From the NCBI RefSeq assembly GCF_033568475.1, contig NC_133121.1:134386375-134450374 (forward strand): a DNA stretch of 64,000 nt, read 5' to 3'. The position numbers were made by a program, and so were the translations under genes. How positions within the stretch are numbered: position 1 is the stretch's first letter; every line of letters begins with the position of its first letter. Positions 47,018-61,675 of this stretch are shown piece by piece. The notes under the pieces are model-generated. The model made no database searches and had not been told where the DNA came from. It worked only from the letters and a program-made list of their open reading frames with translations. The stretch is from Henckelia pumila (taxonomy: Eukaryota > Streptophyta > Magnoliopsida > Lamiales > Gesneriaceae).

Positions 47018-48718
47018 CAGGGGCGAAGCCAAGATTGAAAAGTACCTGGGGCTGCTGACTGGCTCCGTCCCGTGTTAAACAATATATATGTATGAAAATT
47101 CAGTTAAAATCGAACCGAACTTTCAAAAGTTGAATTAACTTTTTTTCAATAAAACGAATCAATCGAACTTTACTATAAACACCAAAATATAAAAAAAAAA
47201 AATCTATTATTTTGATCAGTAATCAAATTAAACGATCTCGATCTTTTAAAAAAATTTTAAAGTTCGGGTACAAACTTCTCATGGAAAATATGACCGACTC
47301 CACCAGAACGCATTCTGTCAAAGGAAACTGGAATACATTATGGAGAATCCATGTACCACAAAAGATTAAATTCTTCATATGGCGAGCTTTAAGAAATTGC
47401 CTCCCATGTCGTTACACCTTGAGACGATGTGGCATTCAGTTGTCATATTGTTGTGTTGTTTGTGAATCCATGATTGAAAATAATGGGCACTTATTTATTC
47501 AATGCTCGTTTGCGCAAATAGTTGGGACGTTGTCAAAATGCGAACTCTTGTGAACGAATGCGCAAGTAAATCAGAATCATTTGCACAATGGTTTTTTCAG
47601 TGCTTGGATAAGAGTTCCACTCATGAATCCTCTACTCTTGCTATGAATTTATGGAGTATTTGGAAATCTCGGAATGATAAACTTTGGAATAATGTCGACA
47701 TTACAACTGGTGTAAATATTTTTCTGGCAGCGAATTTGCTCCAACAATGGCGTGCAACTCGAAGTAATGTAGTGGAGCATCACCAAGGAAAAAATGTTGT
47801 TCCAGAGGATGTCATATGGGAACGACCACCATATGGTTTCATGAAATGTAACGTAGACACAGCCATCTTCAATGACATGTGAATTACAATCGGTGTAGCA
47901 GTTATCAGAGATTCTAATGGTGAATTTATGATGTGCCGAATGAATAAATACCTGGGGTTGTTCGAGATTCGTGAATCGGAGGCAAAGTCGCTACTTGATA
48001 CTCTATTTTGGGTTGTATCTATGGAAATGAATCATGTCATATTCGAAACAGATTCCAAAGTTGTTGTCGATGACACTCACTTGGATATGATGGATAGTAG
48101 TGAGTTTGGAACAATTATCACGGATTGTTGCTCAATTATCTCAAAATAACAAAATTTCAAAGTTCGTTTCGTTAGGCGACAAGCGAATGTGGTTGCTCAT
48201 ACACTTGCTAGAGAGGTCAATTTTTATGTTAGTCATTGTGTTTTCTATGATGTGCCTTCGTTTATTTGTAATCTTATAGTTAAAGATTGTAATGACATTA
48301 ATCGGTTGTAATATTAGTTTTTTATTTGGGTTTAAAAAAAAAAATTTGCAAAGTCAATGACTCGATAAGATCTCAAATATTTCAATTTTTAACTAATTTA
48401 TTATTTTTTCTAAATTTCGAAACAATAGTTTTTAGGGTAAAAATCCAAACTTGAAAATGCATATGTATCATAAATCAATATTATCGCAACTAAATATTCG
48501 ACAAAATTTTAGAGTTGTCGTATTTATCTCAAATCACATAATTTTAAAACTTATGATAATAAATCAACCAAAAAATCTAATAGATTGTTCTATTTTAAAT
48601 TTTTTTACATGAGTCTAAATTTTTATTTTTAAAATTTAAAACTACTAAATTTTTTTTTTTTTTTGAAAAAATGGTTGGGGCTGGAGCCCACCCTAGCCCA
48701 AAGATGGCTCCGCCCCTG
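47018..48718. mobile_element. Non-autonomous hAT-type element carrying a LINE tail
   Basis: Terminal inverted repeats CAGGGGCGAAGCCA (47018) and TGGCTCCGCCCCTG (ending 48718) are flanked by 8-bp near-duplicates TAAACACT (47010-47017) and TACACACT (48719-48726). The 8-bp size indicates a hAT element. The interior holds an old LINE 3' fragment ending in an A-run (48331-48343). No hAT transposase is visible. Confidence 0.75.
47212..48343 (+). pseudogene. LINE 3' fragment: zf-RVT and RNase H
   Basis: Reads WRIHVPQKIKFFIWRALRNC then CCVVCESMIENNGHLFIQC (zf-RVT), NLWSIWKSRNDKLW, and the RNase H domain GVAVIRDSNGEF, FEIRESEAKSLLD and ETDSKVVVDD, followed by a poly-A tail. It is 5'-truncated, with stops between blocks. 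Confidence 0.75.
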
Positions 48719-48726
48719 TACACACT

Positions 48727-49624
48727 GAATCCTATTGAATGAATTATATATTTTTTAAAATCATTATCTTGTTCTTTTCACTATCTACATTGATGTCTGA
48801 TTAGAGATGAACATCAAAAAGTCATTTTACAAACATCAAACATAATTGTACATAAGAATCAAATAACAATGCGATGTCAATACGAGAACGCAAATTCCAA
48901 ACAAACGAACGATAAAAAGCGTGAAAGATCGATGAGTTTAATATTTCAAAGTCGCATAATGAACAAAACACGTCTGACAAAAACCCAACTCTGTCACGTA
49001 AGTCATCTACTGGACCATATATTTATAAGTAACCGTGGTAGATGTTGTGTGTGTCTACAAAATATAAAAACTTAAATTCAGTAAAGCCAGAACCATAAAA
49101 CCAAAAAAAAAACGATAGTGATTTTTGCGAGATTTTTTGTTTTAAATAATTTTGTAGATCGTGACAAGAAAAAGATGAAAAATAGTCCGCACAAAAAAAT
49201 AGAAGCAAGCATAAAAAATAATCAAATTCTGGATAATTTTAAAATATTGAAAAATGCTTGACAAAAAGTTAGTTAAGTTAGAAGATATTGTTTTATTAAT
49301 AAGATAGACATATTCAAAAAATTTAAACTCTTGATTATGAAAATATATATTTTTTATTATGATCCGCCAACATCCAGCTTAGAAAGTCCATTCCAAAAGC
49401 TGGTGGCAATTCCTCCGGTCCCTCTCAATACCCCCGAAGATCAGGATCTTATAGTGGAAAGCGGTACATAACATTATACCCACAAAGCCAACTTAGTGTC
49501 TGACAATGTGCCAGTAAACGTAGTTTTCCAGCTGTGCCATCTTTCGAAGAGACACCACAAGTCATGCTATGTTATTTTGCCATGCCATTAAGCCTTGCTG
49601 GAAGCAAGCATTGTTATGGTCACT
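48727..49624. other. AT-rich intergenic DNA, no gene seen
   Basis: A short frame near 49373-49470 reads PPTSSLESPFQKLVAIPPVP and then stops. It looks coding-like, but I cannot place it. Confidence 0.35.
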
Positions 49625-49777
49625 TGTAGTAACCCGATTTCAGATTAAGCTAATCAATTGACTAAACGTGTTTAGTAAGTTAAGACATGATTAAGGAGTC
49701 CTCAAGTGGGTTTAAGGAGTTGAAAATTGGATTCAGAACAATCGAAAATGGTTCCAAGGGTTTCTTGTGTAGGGTCA

Positions 49778-49995
49778 GTTCGGAAGCTCGGAAGAGTAGT
49801 TAGGAAGCACCAAACATGATCGGAAGCCAATGTTGAAGATCGGATGCAACGAGCCGTTCGGAAGCTCCAAACTGCACATCGGGAGCTCCGAACTAGTTCG
49901 AAAGATTCGAAATGTGTCGGCAACTTTGTGTTGTTTGATCAGAGACACGCGTTCGGCAGAGGGAATTCGGAAGCTCCGAACGAGAGATCGAATGT
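49778..49995 (+). repeat. Repeated TTCGGAAGCTCCGAA motifs in the LTR U3
   Basis: Variants of the imperfect palindrome occur near 49779, 49857, 49881 and exactly at 49966-49980. They sit just upstream of the TATA box, a layout like reiterated enhancer boxes in plant LTRs. Confidence 0.55.
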
Positions 49996-50008
49996 TCCGA
50001 TTGTGATC

Positions 50009-50019
50009 TATAAATAGGG
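50009..50019 (+). promoter_or_regulatory. TATA box inside the solo LTR
   Basis: CTATAAATAGG is a strong plant TATA match, placed in the first third of the LTR as expected for U3. Confidence 0.5.
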
Positions 50020-51094
50020 GCTCGAGGCATCCATTTTCTCACACCTTTCTCAAAGTTTTATCTCTCAATTCTAGTTAGTTTTAAGGGTCTTCGGGGGTTG
50101 TATTCGAGGGTCAAGCGATGACGAAGTGCTATCGGGATCTTAGAAAGTGTTGTGCCTCGAGTTTAGGGCAATCGTCATCAAAGGGTTGATTACGGACGCA
50201 GGTATATTGCTAGTCTCTGATTAACTTTAGTGAGTAGCTCTTAGTCTAGTTAATGCTTTTAGAATTATATAAGTGATATTCTATACATTTGATTATAGGC
50301 TTGGATACTAGGTTGTTCACCTAAACTTAACCTATAAAGGTATATAAATACTGATTGAGATATCCAGTTGAGTATGCATTTTTATGTGTTGCATTTTATC
50401 TATCATGATATGCATGTATTTACTGTTCATATGTCTCATGATCATTTATCACGTTGAGTCGTATCTCCTTCAAGATAACATAGTATAGCAAGGCCGTTCA
50501 GCCCTAGTTGTGGACGATTGGGCATCATGAGTTAGATGGCCGACAGACACAGAGGGTTGTGATGTTTTAAGGAAATTTATCAATCCACGTCTAGTTGTTA
50601 TGCTAGTATTCCAAAGGGGTACTTTCGAGTGACACGAGACACTTTGGCGCCTTCAGCTTGAGCATGAGTTTCTCGTTGATCCAGTCACCCGATCCACGTC
50701 ATTTTGCATGCACATATAGTTTGTATACTCGTATTTTATTGTATTGGGCATTAGCGCTCACGTCCTCGTTTTCTTGGACACCTCATTTCGTAGGGCAAGC
50801 TTCAGGTTGGATGACGCAGACGGAAATGAGTCCCGAGGCGAGGAGCATCGTCGTTGAGATCATCAGTTGTTAGAATCTGTCGATTTACTTTGATTTGGGT
50901 TGTTACACTGTTATTCGATTTGGTTGTACCTTAAATAATATTGTAGACAAGGGCGGATCCAGGATATAAGGTTTGGATGGGCTGTATATCAAGTGATGAC
51001 AATGTGTGGTGTTGTCGGAACTACCAATTTTCAGTGATGACTATTATTTTTGCTCTTTTTTTATGACGTGGGAACCCGCAATCGCTACCTTTTG

Positions 51095-51704
51095 GTGCGC
51101 ATTGGAAAACTCTCAGACTGACGCAATAGCCTGCACGTTAGCCAGATAAACCACACTAGGCAAGACCTATGTGATAGGCTAATCTAAGAAGGTGTTGGTA
51201 GGGGAAGCACTGTAAAGATCAATTAGCGAGGTTTGGGTCCGATACAATAATAAATGCGTACTTATGTCATGCATGATGATAGGATATACTTATCTCATGA
51301 TGTGAGATAAAAATTAGGAATCAACTTATGTAATAGAGTCGATCCACTAAAGTCTTGAGCAGCGGTGTAGAATCAGATCCCAAAGATAGTAAGTCTTTTC
51401 CTTCTTAGAAAGGAAAGTCTTTTTCAAAGATTCTATAATCAATTTCTATATGAAAATGAAACCGAGATAGTTACCTTTCAGAAAATTCTAACGATAGGGA
51501 GAATTTCTTCTTGTGAAGGTGGGAAAAAAGATAAAACGAAATAAAACGGATTATTAATCCAAATAGAATCGTTTAAAACTCATGTAATGAACCTCTTTGG
51601 TTAACCATAAATCGATGCGAAATCTCATCCGTTAGATAAGGTAACGGGACACCAAAAGAATTGATGAGCCGTATGAGGTAGGAAACTCTCAAGTACGGTT
51701 CTAA
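51095..51704 (+). other. Organelle-type group II intron fragment
   Basis: Starts GTGCG (51095-51099), matching the GUGYG group II 5' consensus. At 51666-51701 it contains a complete domain V: GAGCCGTA pairs perfectly with TACGGTTC, with an inner GAG/CTC stem and GGAAAC loop, and the AGC triad is present. About 610 nt separate the 5' end and domain V, short for a group II intron and without a maturase. Domain VI and the 3' exon are missing, replaced by LINE sequence. Plant nuclear genomes lack active group II introns, so this is mitochondrial- or plastid-derived DNA or RNA. The parent gene was not identified. Confidence 0.65.
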
Positions 51705-51714
51705 GGATGCCAAT

Positions 51715-52165
51715 ATAGCTTTGCGATCAGGGTGTGGTGATAAATCATGAAGGAAAACCACTGATCGCCTTTGGAAGGAGAATTGAGAAACCTCAATCTA
51801 TTGTCTATGCTGAGCTAGCTGCGATTTTATGAGGACTATCAACCATACGTGACCACAATCTAAGGGTGACCATATTACTTTGAATTGTCTCTAGCTGTGC
51901 AAGAAATCACGAGACTAAGAGAGAATCTCAGCTATGATGTAATATTAATAGCTGATATCAGACATTTTTTAGGCTTGAAGATACCACATACTTAAGTCAT
52001 ATCCGCAAGTCGGCGAATTAAGTTGTCATTCGCTTTCTTCTTTGCTATTTCCTCTCCTACCCCATTTGTATGGGAGTGTGAGATTTTTTTTTTGTTAATT
52101 GATTTTGTAATTATAGACCTTTCGTTTGATTGATAATACCATATTTTTCTTCTTAAAAAAGATGA
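51715..52165 (+). pseudogene. LINE RNase H tail joined to the group II intron
   Basis: From about 51730 the plus strand reads GVVINHEGKPLIAFGRRIEK then PQSIVYAELAAIL-stop, an RNase H domain as in plant LINEs. Degenerate sequence and an A-rich end near 52155-52165 follow. It begins directly after domain V of the group II intron. Confidence 0.6.
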
Positions 52166-52895
52166 TAATTTATTATTATTATTTTTTATCTAAACTGCGG
52201 AACCACATAAGTGATATTCGAACCAAATATCTCATGGGTATTGGAATCTTATTCTTACTACAGGGAAGAGATATTTGACCTATGGAAAATAATCATTAGA
52301 AGAAACTTGCACAAGTTGAAAATTTTAACGGCCACATTCCATGTTTCTAAAGAATAAACATGGGTTTTTTAAATATATTTTTAAACATTCCATTTTATCA
52401 AAGTTAGCATATAGAAATATAAAATGAATGAATGATCGAGCTAAATTTGTCCATCAACACTTTGGAAAATAAATAAATAATTAATATTTAGAACAACATA
52501 TGCAAGTTAACAACAATCTTGACATCGTATTTTAAAAAATCAGACACAAAAACAAGAAAGATAAAATATCACTAAGATTTTATTTTAAACATAAAGTTGA
52601 GATGTGTGTGTTTTTAGAAAACAGATGATGTATTAGATTATTAATATTTTCAGAAGATTTTATGACATTTCAAATTTTGCCAAAGATTGGTGCAACTAGC
52701 CCAGGTAAATGTAGATAAGATAATAGTTTTAAATAAACCAAAATCAAGAATTGAGATCAGTGTATTTTTTTTTCCGCATCTAAATCGAATCTCTCAAATG
52801 GATGGTACGTATAACATCCTAGTCATAGACTCATAGGTTATAAGTATGCGTACAAGGGACATTCAAAGAGGATTTTCTGGTTAGGGTTTTATATG
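52166..52895. other. AT-rich DNA, no gene seen
   Basis: No coding exon or clear repeat recognised. Confidence 0.4.
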
Positions 52896-52905
52896 AAAAT
52901 ATTAT

Positions 52906-54122
52906 GGATAATTCCCAATTTGGTCCCTTATTTTAGGTTTCAGTCTTGATTTGGTCCTTCGTTTTTATATCGACCCAATTCAATCTTTTATTTTTCACCA
53001 TATTTTTGTAATTGGTCCTTCCGTCCAGTTAAGTGTTAAAATTAACGGAGATGACCTGCTTAACCCGATAAATCTTCCCATCTTACCTCTAGAACCGGTG
53101 GACCCATTTTTATCAATTTCATTCTCCCCCAAATCTCTAAACCTAATCCAGTTCCCTCTATTTTGTAGACTTTGGGTGGCTAATCTGCCGTGATGGTGTC
53201 TTTTCACAGGCGGCCATCTGCAACGGTTCCCCTATTCCAGCAGCATAGGGTTCATATTAAAATTCTTTAAATCTCTCTTTGAGCGTACGTAGATTGATTT
53301 GGAGTTGTCTTTGCGTAAAATCGATTATCTTTTTTAGCTCGAATCTACACTTGTTTCCTCTTGGATTGACTCTTCAAACCGAGTGGTAGATGGGTTGAAA
53401 TTTTAATTTTTTTTTATTTTTGCTTTTGGAAATGCATCGTTTTACTAAAGTTTTGATTTTCTTTTAGTCTCACCTTGTTAGCTTTATATTTGTCTAACCA
53501 AACTTTTGATTTATATTAGTTTCACCTTATTTAAGTTTTCTTCATTTCTGCTGCTCAGTGGGTTAAATTTCAGATTTTTTTTATTTTGTTTTGCTTTTAC
53601 AGCTTTGTTTGTACAGTTACAAATAGTGTGAATTATTTTTGGTTTCCTACTATAATTGAATTAACCGTGAAACTTAGACAAGATTAAGAAACAAAACTTT
53701 TTTTGTTGGCTGTTCCGAATGACATCTATCTTGGTTTTTTAGTTGTTTCATTTAGTTACTTCTATGTATATATTATTATGAATCGTGTGATTTCACCTGG
53801 TTGACTTCCATCTTGATAGTGTAAATGTTGTATGAATCTTCAACCCTACCTAAGCATGGTTTTTTTTAAAAAAATTTATTTGCAGGACTGAAAATTCTAA
53901 GGGAAGTTCATTTGCTAAAAATGGGTCTACCGGTTCTAGAGGTGAGAGGTGAAGATTTATCGGGTTAAGCAGGTCATCTTCGTTAATTTAACACTTGACT
54001 GGACGGAAGGACCAATTATAGAAATATTGTGAAAAATGAAGGATCAAATTAGGTCGATGTAAAAACGAAGGACCAAATCAGGACTGAGACCTAAAATGAG
54101 GGACCAAATTGGGAATTATCCC
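52906..54122. mobile_element. Mutator-like element (MULE) with ~210-bp TIRs
   Basis: Long terminal inverted repeats run inward from GGATAATTCCCAATTTGGTC (52906 to about 53114) and its complement (54122 back to about 53914). Flanks are AAAATATTAT on both sides (52896-52905 and 54123-54132), consistent with the 9-bp Mutator target duplication plus one chance base. The ~800-bp interior has no transposase. It is non-repetitive and leader-like in parts, possibly captured host DNA (Pack-MULE). Confidence 0.88.
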
Positions 54123-54132
54123 AAAATATTAT

Positions 54133-54467
54133 GAATAAAAATCATGAGGTACATCTTATGTATATGATAATATTTTATTATCTTCGTTTATATATCTTTT
54201 AACTTATTCGTGTTTTAAAAAAAAAAATTTGAATAACAATCATGTTAGTAATGACACAACATTTTAATATATCAACGTCTTAAATATGGTACTAATATCA
54301 ATATTTTATAAATCTACCATGAATTTTTTTAGTAATTAAATTATATTTTATAAAAAAAATTCATGAAAAATGAAGGGGTTAATGAATAAATTATTTTTTA
54401 TGTTAAGAATAACTTGAATAATTAATTATATTATTTATATGAAGTATAAATTTTTGAATTGATAATA
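54133..54467. other. AT-rich DNA, no gene seen
   Basis: No coding exon or repeat recognised between the MULE and the mini-Helitron. Confidence 0.4.
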
Positions 54468-54474
54468 TCTATAC

Positions 54475-54525
<51 letters not shown>

Positions 54526-54766
54526 CTATTCTATCTATTCAATTCTATTAAAGTTGAGAGGTTGGTATGTTGGTATGGTCAACTACTATTTATTTTTCTC
54601 TTTAGTATATATTTAATTACCAAAATATCATTTATTTTATCAATTGATAACTACTTATTTACGAAAATGTAATGTTTATAAAATTAATTCAAAATTTTCT
54701 CCTTTTTTGTTTTTATTTTAAAACAACGTATTGCACAAACACACAACGTGTGCTCTCGAGTACTAG
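54468..54766 (+). mobile_element. Mini-Helitron (299 bp)
   Basis: Starts TCTATACTATT after a host A. It ends with hairpin CACAC-AAC-GTGTG (54740-54752), 10 nt, then CTAG before a host T. The AAAGTTGAGAGG block near the start and the A|T insertion site are typical of plant Helitrons. It includes an (ATT)n microsatellite. Non-coding. Confidence 0.8.
54475..54524. repeat. (ATT)n microsatellite
   Basis: About 16 uninterrupted ATT units near the 5' end of the mini-Helitron. Confidence 0.9.
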
Positions 54767-55403
54767 TTATTATTATTATATAATAGTTTACCCCTTATAC
54801 TAACCGTTTTGTGTGTGTCAAGTCACACTAAAAATTCTTCATATTTTACCTTTAAATTTAACACACCTCTATTTTATGTTAGATCTTAAATAACTAAATC
54901 ATGTGAAAATATAATCATATATTTAATGCTACTACCCAATTACCATAGAATGTCAAATTAATTGAATGTTCATGAAATGATCAATGTATACAAAAATTTA
55001 AAAGCCTAAATAACTTGAAATAAAGCCTAATATATATATCAATAAATTAAAAAGCAAGGAACAAATTAATAAATGTATAAACTAATAAACCTAAATATAT
55101 ATATATAAATATAAGTATATGTATATATATGTCCGTCTCCAAGTTGTTGGAGTATGTGTTTTGCCAAGTACGAATTATGATCTGGTTAGTATGGTTTGCA
55201 AGTTCATTAAAAGGAGGCAAACATTATACGGAGTATATTTTAAAATAATAATAATAACAATAGAAATAATATACATTTTATAACGTTACAATTCTAATAA
55301 ATTTATTTAAAGTTATATTATATTATTCTACCAATTATTATTTTTATTTTTCCTTTTTACAGGAAAAAATAATAAAATTATTATTGTATATACTCGGAAA
55401 AAG
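54767..55403. other. AT-rich upstream region of the SR gene
   Basis: No gene. Contains (TA)n stretches near 55096-55130. Confidence 0.4.
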
Positions 55404-55412
55404 GCTATAAAT
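55404..55412 (+). promoter_or_regulatory. TATA box of the SR splicing-factor gene
   Basis: CTATAAATA lies about 30 bp before the CT-rich leader (starting near 55435) and about 160 bp before the leader intron. Confidence 0.65.
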
Positions 55413-55434
55413 AAGCTAACCCTACCATTATCTA

Positions 55435-57075
55435 CTCTCTCAATTGGCCGACGCGCATCGCTCAACTCAACCCTAATCGAAGCCCAGACCCTTTAACCTT
55501 ATTTCTTTCGCCGCCGTCTCCCTATCTCGCGTGAAGAACTCGACAAATCTTCTGTTTTTGCGGTAAAAATTTCTTAATTTTATTCATTACGACTCTTTTG
55601 GTTTTATGATGGGATTAGGGTTTGTCATCAAGCTGACTGTGTTTTATTTGACCATTATAAGGCGTACCTATAAAACGTACCTTTTGAGTTTTGCTTCACG
55701 TCTTGATGGTCTTGTAACGTGTTGTGTTGAAGGGTATTTTCTATATTAGTATATTTTGATGTGTGATTTGTGTGCAGAACAGAAGTTCAAATTTATTTAT
55801 TTTGTACTCTATTTGTTACACTTTAGGAGTTGTGATACTCGTTTGTCATCGGAGTTCTTGACTTGGGGGTTCGAAAGAATGAAATGATGATTAAAATCGT
55901 TTGATAGCTTATATGATGGCTATTGATTTTGTATTAGCTCTAACTGATCATTCTATTTCTTCCCCACAAACTTTAAAAAATTATTTCCCTGTTGTGCTTC
56001 TAAGCTTTTTTTTTCCTTGAAAAATCCTTAATGTATTAGTGCTCGGCCTTCAAGGATTTTGTGAAATAGGTTTTTTTATACTTGGGTGAGGTATTGTTTT
56101 ATATGTAAGGGCTGGAGAGGATTGACATCCAATTCTTACAATCTCACAAGCAATTTGAGCTTTGGCTGTCTTTTCTTTGACCGTTTTATGGTGGTGTACA
56201 TATAACATGTACCTTTTTGAGTTTTGCTTCACTCCGCAATGGTCTTGTAATGTGTTGTGTTGTGTTGTGTTGAAGGGTTTTTGCTATAGATTTTTCCTCA
56301 CAAACTGTGTATTGTATGATTTGAGTGAGAACAGAAGTTCAAATTTATTTTTCACTTGTTTCGTTATAGTGTAGAGTTGTGATGCTCGTTTTTCAAATAA
56401 GCCAGCAGTCTTGATAGTTTTTTTAAACTTATGCTAGTTCGTGACTTTTGGGTTCAGAAGAATGAAATGATGATAGTAATCGTGTGATAGCTGATATGAT
56501 GGCTATTTATCATGTATTAGCTCTAGCTGATCGATCTATTTGATCCCCACGAACTTTTAAATTTTATTTTCAAATAAGCCAGCAGTCTTGATAGTTTTTT
56601 TAAACTTATGCTAGTTCGTGACTTGTGGGTTCAGAAGAATGAAATGATGATAATAATCGTTTGATAGCTGATATGATGGCTATTTATCATGTATTAGCTC
56701 TAGCTGATCGATCTATTTGATCCCCACGAACTTTTAAATTTTATTTCCCTGTGGTGCTTTGAAGCTTTCCCCCCCTTATAAAACCTATATTAGTTCTCCT
56801 CCAATCAAGAATTTTAGAAACTACGTTTTATACTTGCAAACACTTGGAAAATTTTGATGAGATGTGATAGCTTTGGCTGATTGATTCTCGTAGTTCATAG
56901 TCCGTATCTCGTTTCTCTCTGTTCTTTGTAGTATTAGTGTGGCTCATTAAAGAGAATCTTCTTCCATGGTCTTTTCTCTTTTATTTACCACTCATCGGTT
57001 ATCTGTTAATCTCATCCAATAATTTATTGGTTTTGACTTTTGAATATTTTTGTTGGCCAGGATATTGTTTGCAAA
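55435..57075 (+). other. SR gene 5' UTR with 1.5-kb leader intron
   Basis: The leader exon (about 55435-55562) contains CCCTAATC and CT-rich sequence. A donor GCG|GTAAAA leads to an intron ending GGCCAG at 57060, followed by 15 leader bases and ATG 57076. Long leader introns are common in plant SR genes and often boost or autoregulate expression. The intron contains nested duplications. Confidence 0.65.
55650..56760 (+). repeat. Nested duplications in the leader intron
   Basis: An older duplication pairs about 55650-55985 with about 56185-56760 (shared blocks: CTTTTGAGTTTTGCTTCAC-like, AGAACAGAAGTTCAAATTTA, GAATGAAATGATGAT, TATGATGGCTATT). Inside the second copy a recent 177-bp unit is duplicated in tandem: 56394-56570 and 56571-56747, near identical. 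Confidence 0.8.
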
Positions 57076-60082
<3,007 letters not shown>

Positions 60083-61675
60083 TGTATGAATGTCGGGAAA
60101 AAGTCGTTGAAACTATGGATTTCTAAACTTCAAACTTTGTGGGTTATCTGATTTTAGCTGCCTTGTTTCATTTATACTCGGAAACTGTCCCACAATGTTT
60201 GGTTCTATGATGGCAGAATCTTGAGTACTGTTATTCTCTGGTATTGTTTCGGATGGCAAAATCATTTATACTCAAATTTGTTTCGGATGCGTACTGTTAT
60301 TCTCTGGTATTGATGAAAACTTTGTGGCCTTTCAAAGCCATTTTTATATGGTGTCCAGAATCTGGAGTAAATAGACCCGACCGCAATTCGATTTGACTCT
60401 TGAAACCTGGGTCGAAAGTTGAATATTCTCTTTGATTCTGATTGTTGCTAAAAATAGGAAAAAAAATCAAAATTTGTACGCATGTTTCTAATCCAAGATT
60501 TAAGATGCGAGTATAATTGTATGCTCTTCTTGTGTAATGTGAGTAGTTTGATTTGTATTGAATTGAATCGAGTCTTGTGAATTTGACTATTTGTTTACTT
60601 GTCTTAAAGTTAGATGCAAACTAGTTTGAATAAAACTGAATTGGAATTAAATATGTCAGGAATCGAATTTTAAGTGAGTGGTGAAGAATGAAGATGTAAA
60701 TGCACGAGTTCTGTAGTTTATCATTTTTTATGCGACTTTTGGCACTGTATCATTTATGAGTACGGTCAAATTGTATTGATAAAAGTTTATAAATTATTAA
60801 TGTAATATATTTATTTCATTGAATAAAATACATGTGTAAAGAACCTCGAACTTTTATCCTACTAATTTATATATCAAGGTAATCAAATAATAATAAATAA
60901 ACTATAAAGTTTCTATATACAACTACAAGCCGAGATAAATAGAGATAAAATGATTGAATGATAGCTCTAATGAAGACGATAAAACAATTTTAGTATGATT
61001 GAAAGAGAGATCGGTCAAGAACAAGACCGGTGGCCATACTCGTATTTTAGAATGTATAAAAGACATTTTCAAAATAATTTTTGATATAATTATTTATAAT
61101 ATGCATTGTATAGGAACAAATTAGGGTGAAAATATTATTATCAACAATTCATCGAATATTTACGATGAAGATGCTTTATCATTTAAGATGAGAGATAAAG
61201 TTGCCCATGTTTAGTTTATTTATTGGTTTTAGCGAAAACTTGTTGCGCTCATCCGCTGTCATCTGCTGTGTGGAGTTAACTTGTGCCGTATATTCTTTTC
61301 AAAAAAAAAAAGCACTTGTGCCGTATATTTTTCCTATTATGTAATGTGAATTGTGAATAATATAATATTGTTGACTCCCAAAAATCTCTGCTCCCTTCAA
61401 TTCCGTGGGAATCGTTGACTCTTGATAACTATTGAACACATCACATCATCTCACATTAATTACTTAACGAACCTAATCAAAAGCTTGAATAATACATACA
61501 CGCTGAATTTATATGGTTTAACTTGTACAGAAAAAAAAGAGTCAAAATCACAATATTCAAGAAGTATACAAAAAAAAAAAAAGAAAAGAAAAGTCTTGAT
61601 ATTTCGATATGATAATTTGGAAGAAAATTTTTACAGGGAAGTTCGTAAGAGGACAGAGAAGTAGCATCAGATTCG
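60083..61675. other. Convergent intergenic region
   Basis: Contains the 3' UTRs of the plus-strand SR gene and the minus-strand transporter. The phrase CTGTTATTCTCTGGTATTG occurs twice (about 60229 and 60295). The rest is AT-rich and non-coding. Confidence 0.4.

Larger units (their letters stand above)
49625..50907 (+). mobile_element. Solo LTR, Ty3/gypsy type
   Basis: A 1,283-bp block begins TGTAGTAACCCGATTTC and ends GGGTTGTTACA, termini common in plant gypsy LTRs. It contains a promoter-like CTATAAATAGGGG near 50010, followed by a CT-rich leader-like stretch. No internal domain or second LTR is present, so it is a solo LTR from LTR-LTR recombination. Flanking 5-mers TCACT and CTGTT do not match, so the exact ends or age remain uncertain. 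Confidence 0.6.

Noticed and set aside
50658-50873. 71-codon plus-strand frame
   Set aside because: Inside the solo LTR; no family features.
50945-50962. CAAGGGCGGATCCAGG resembling a hAT terminal repeat
   Set aside because: No partner inverted repeat or 8-bp duplication was found nearby, so no element could be defined.
51095-51704. Active plastid trnK/matK intron
   Set aside because: No maturase frame, no tRNA exons, domain VI missing and LINE sequence directly attached; only a fragment of unknown organelle origin can be claimed.
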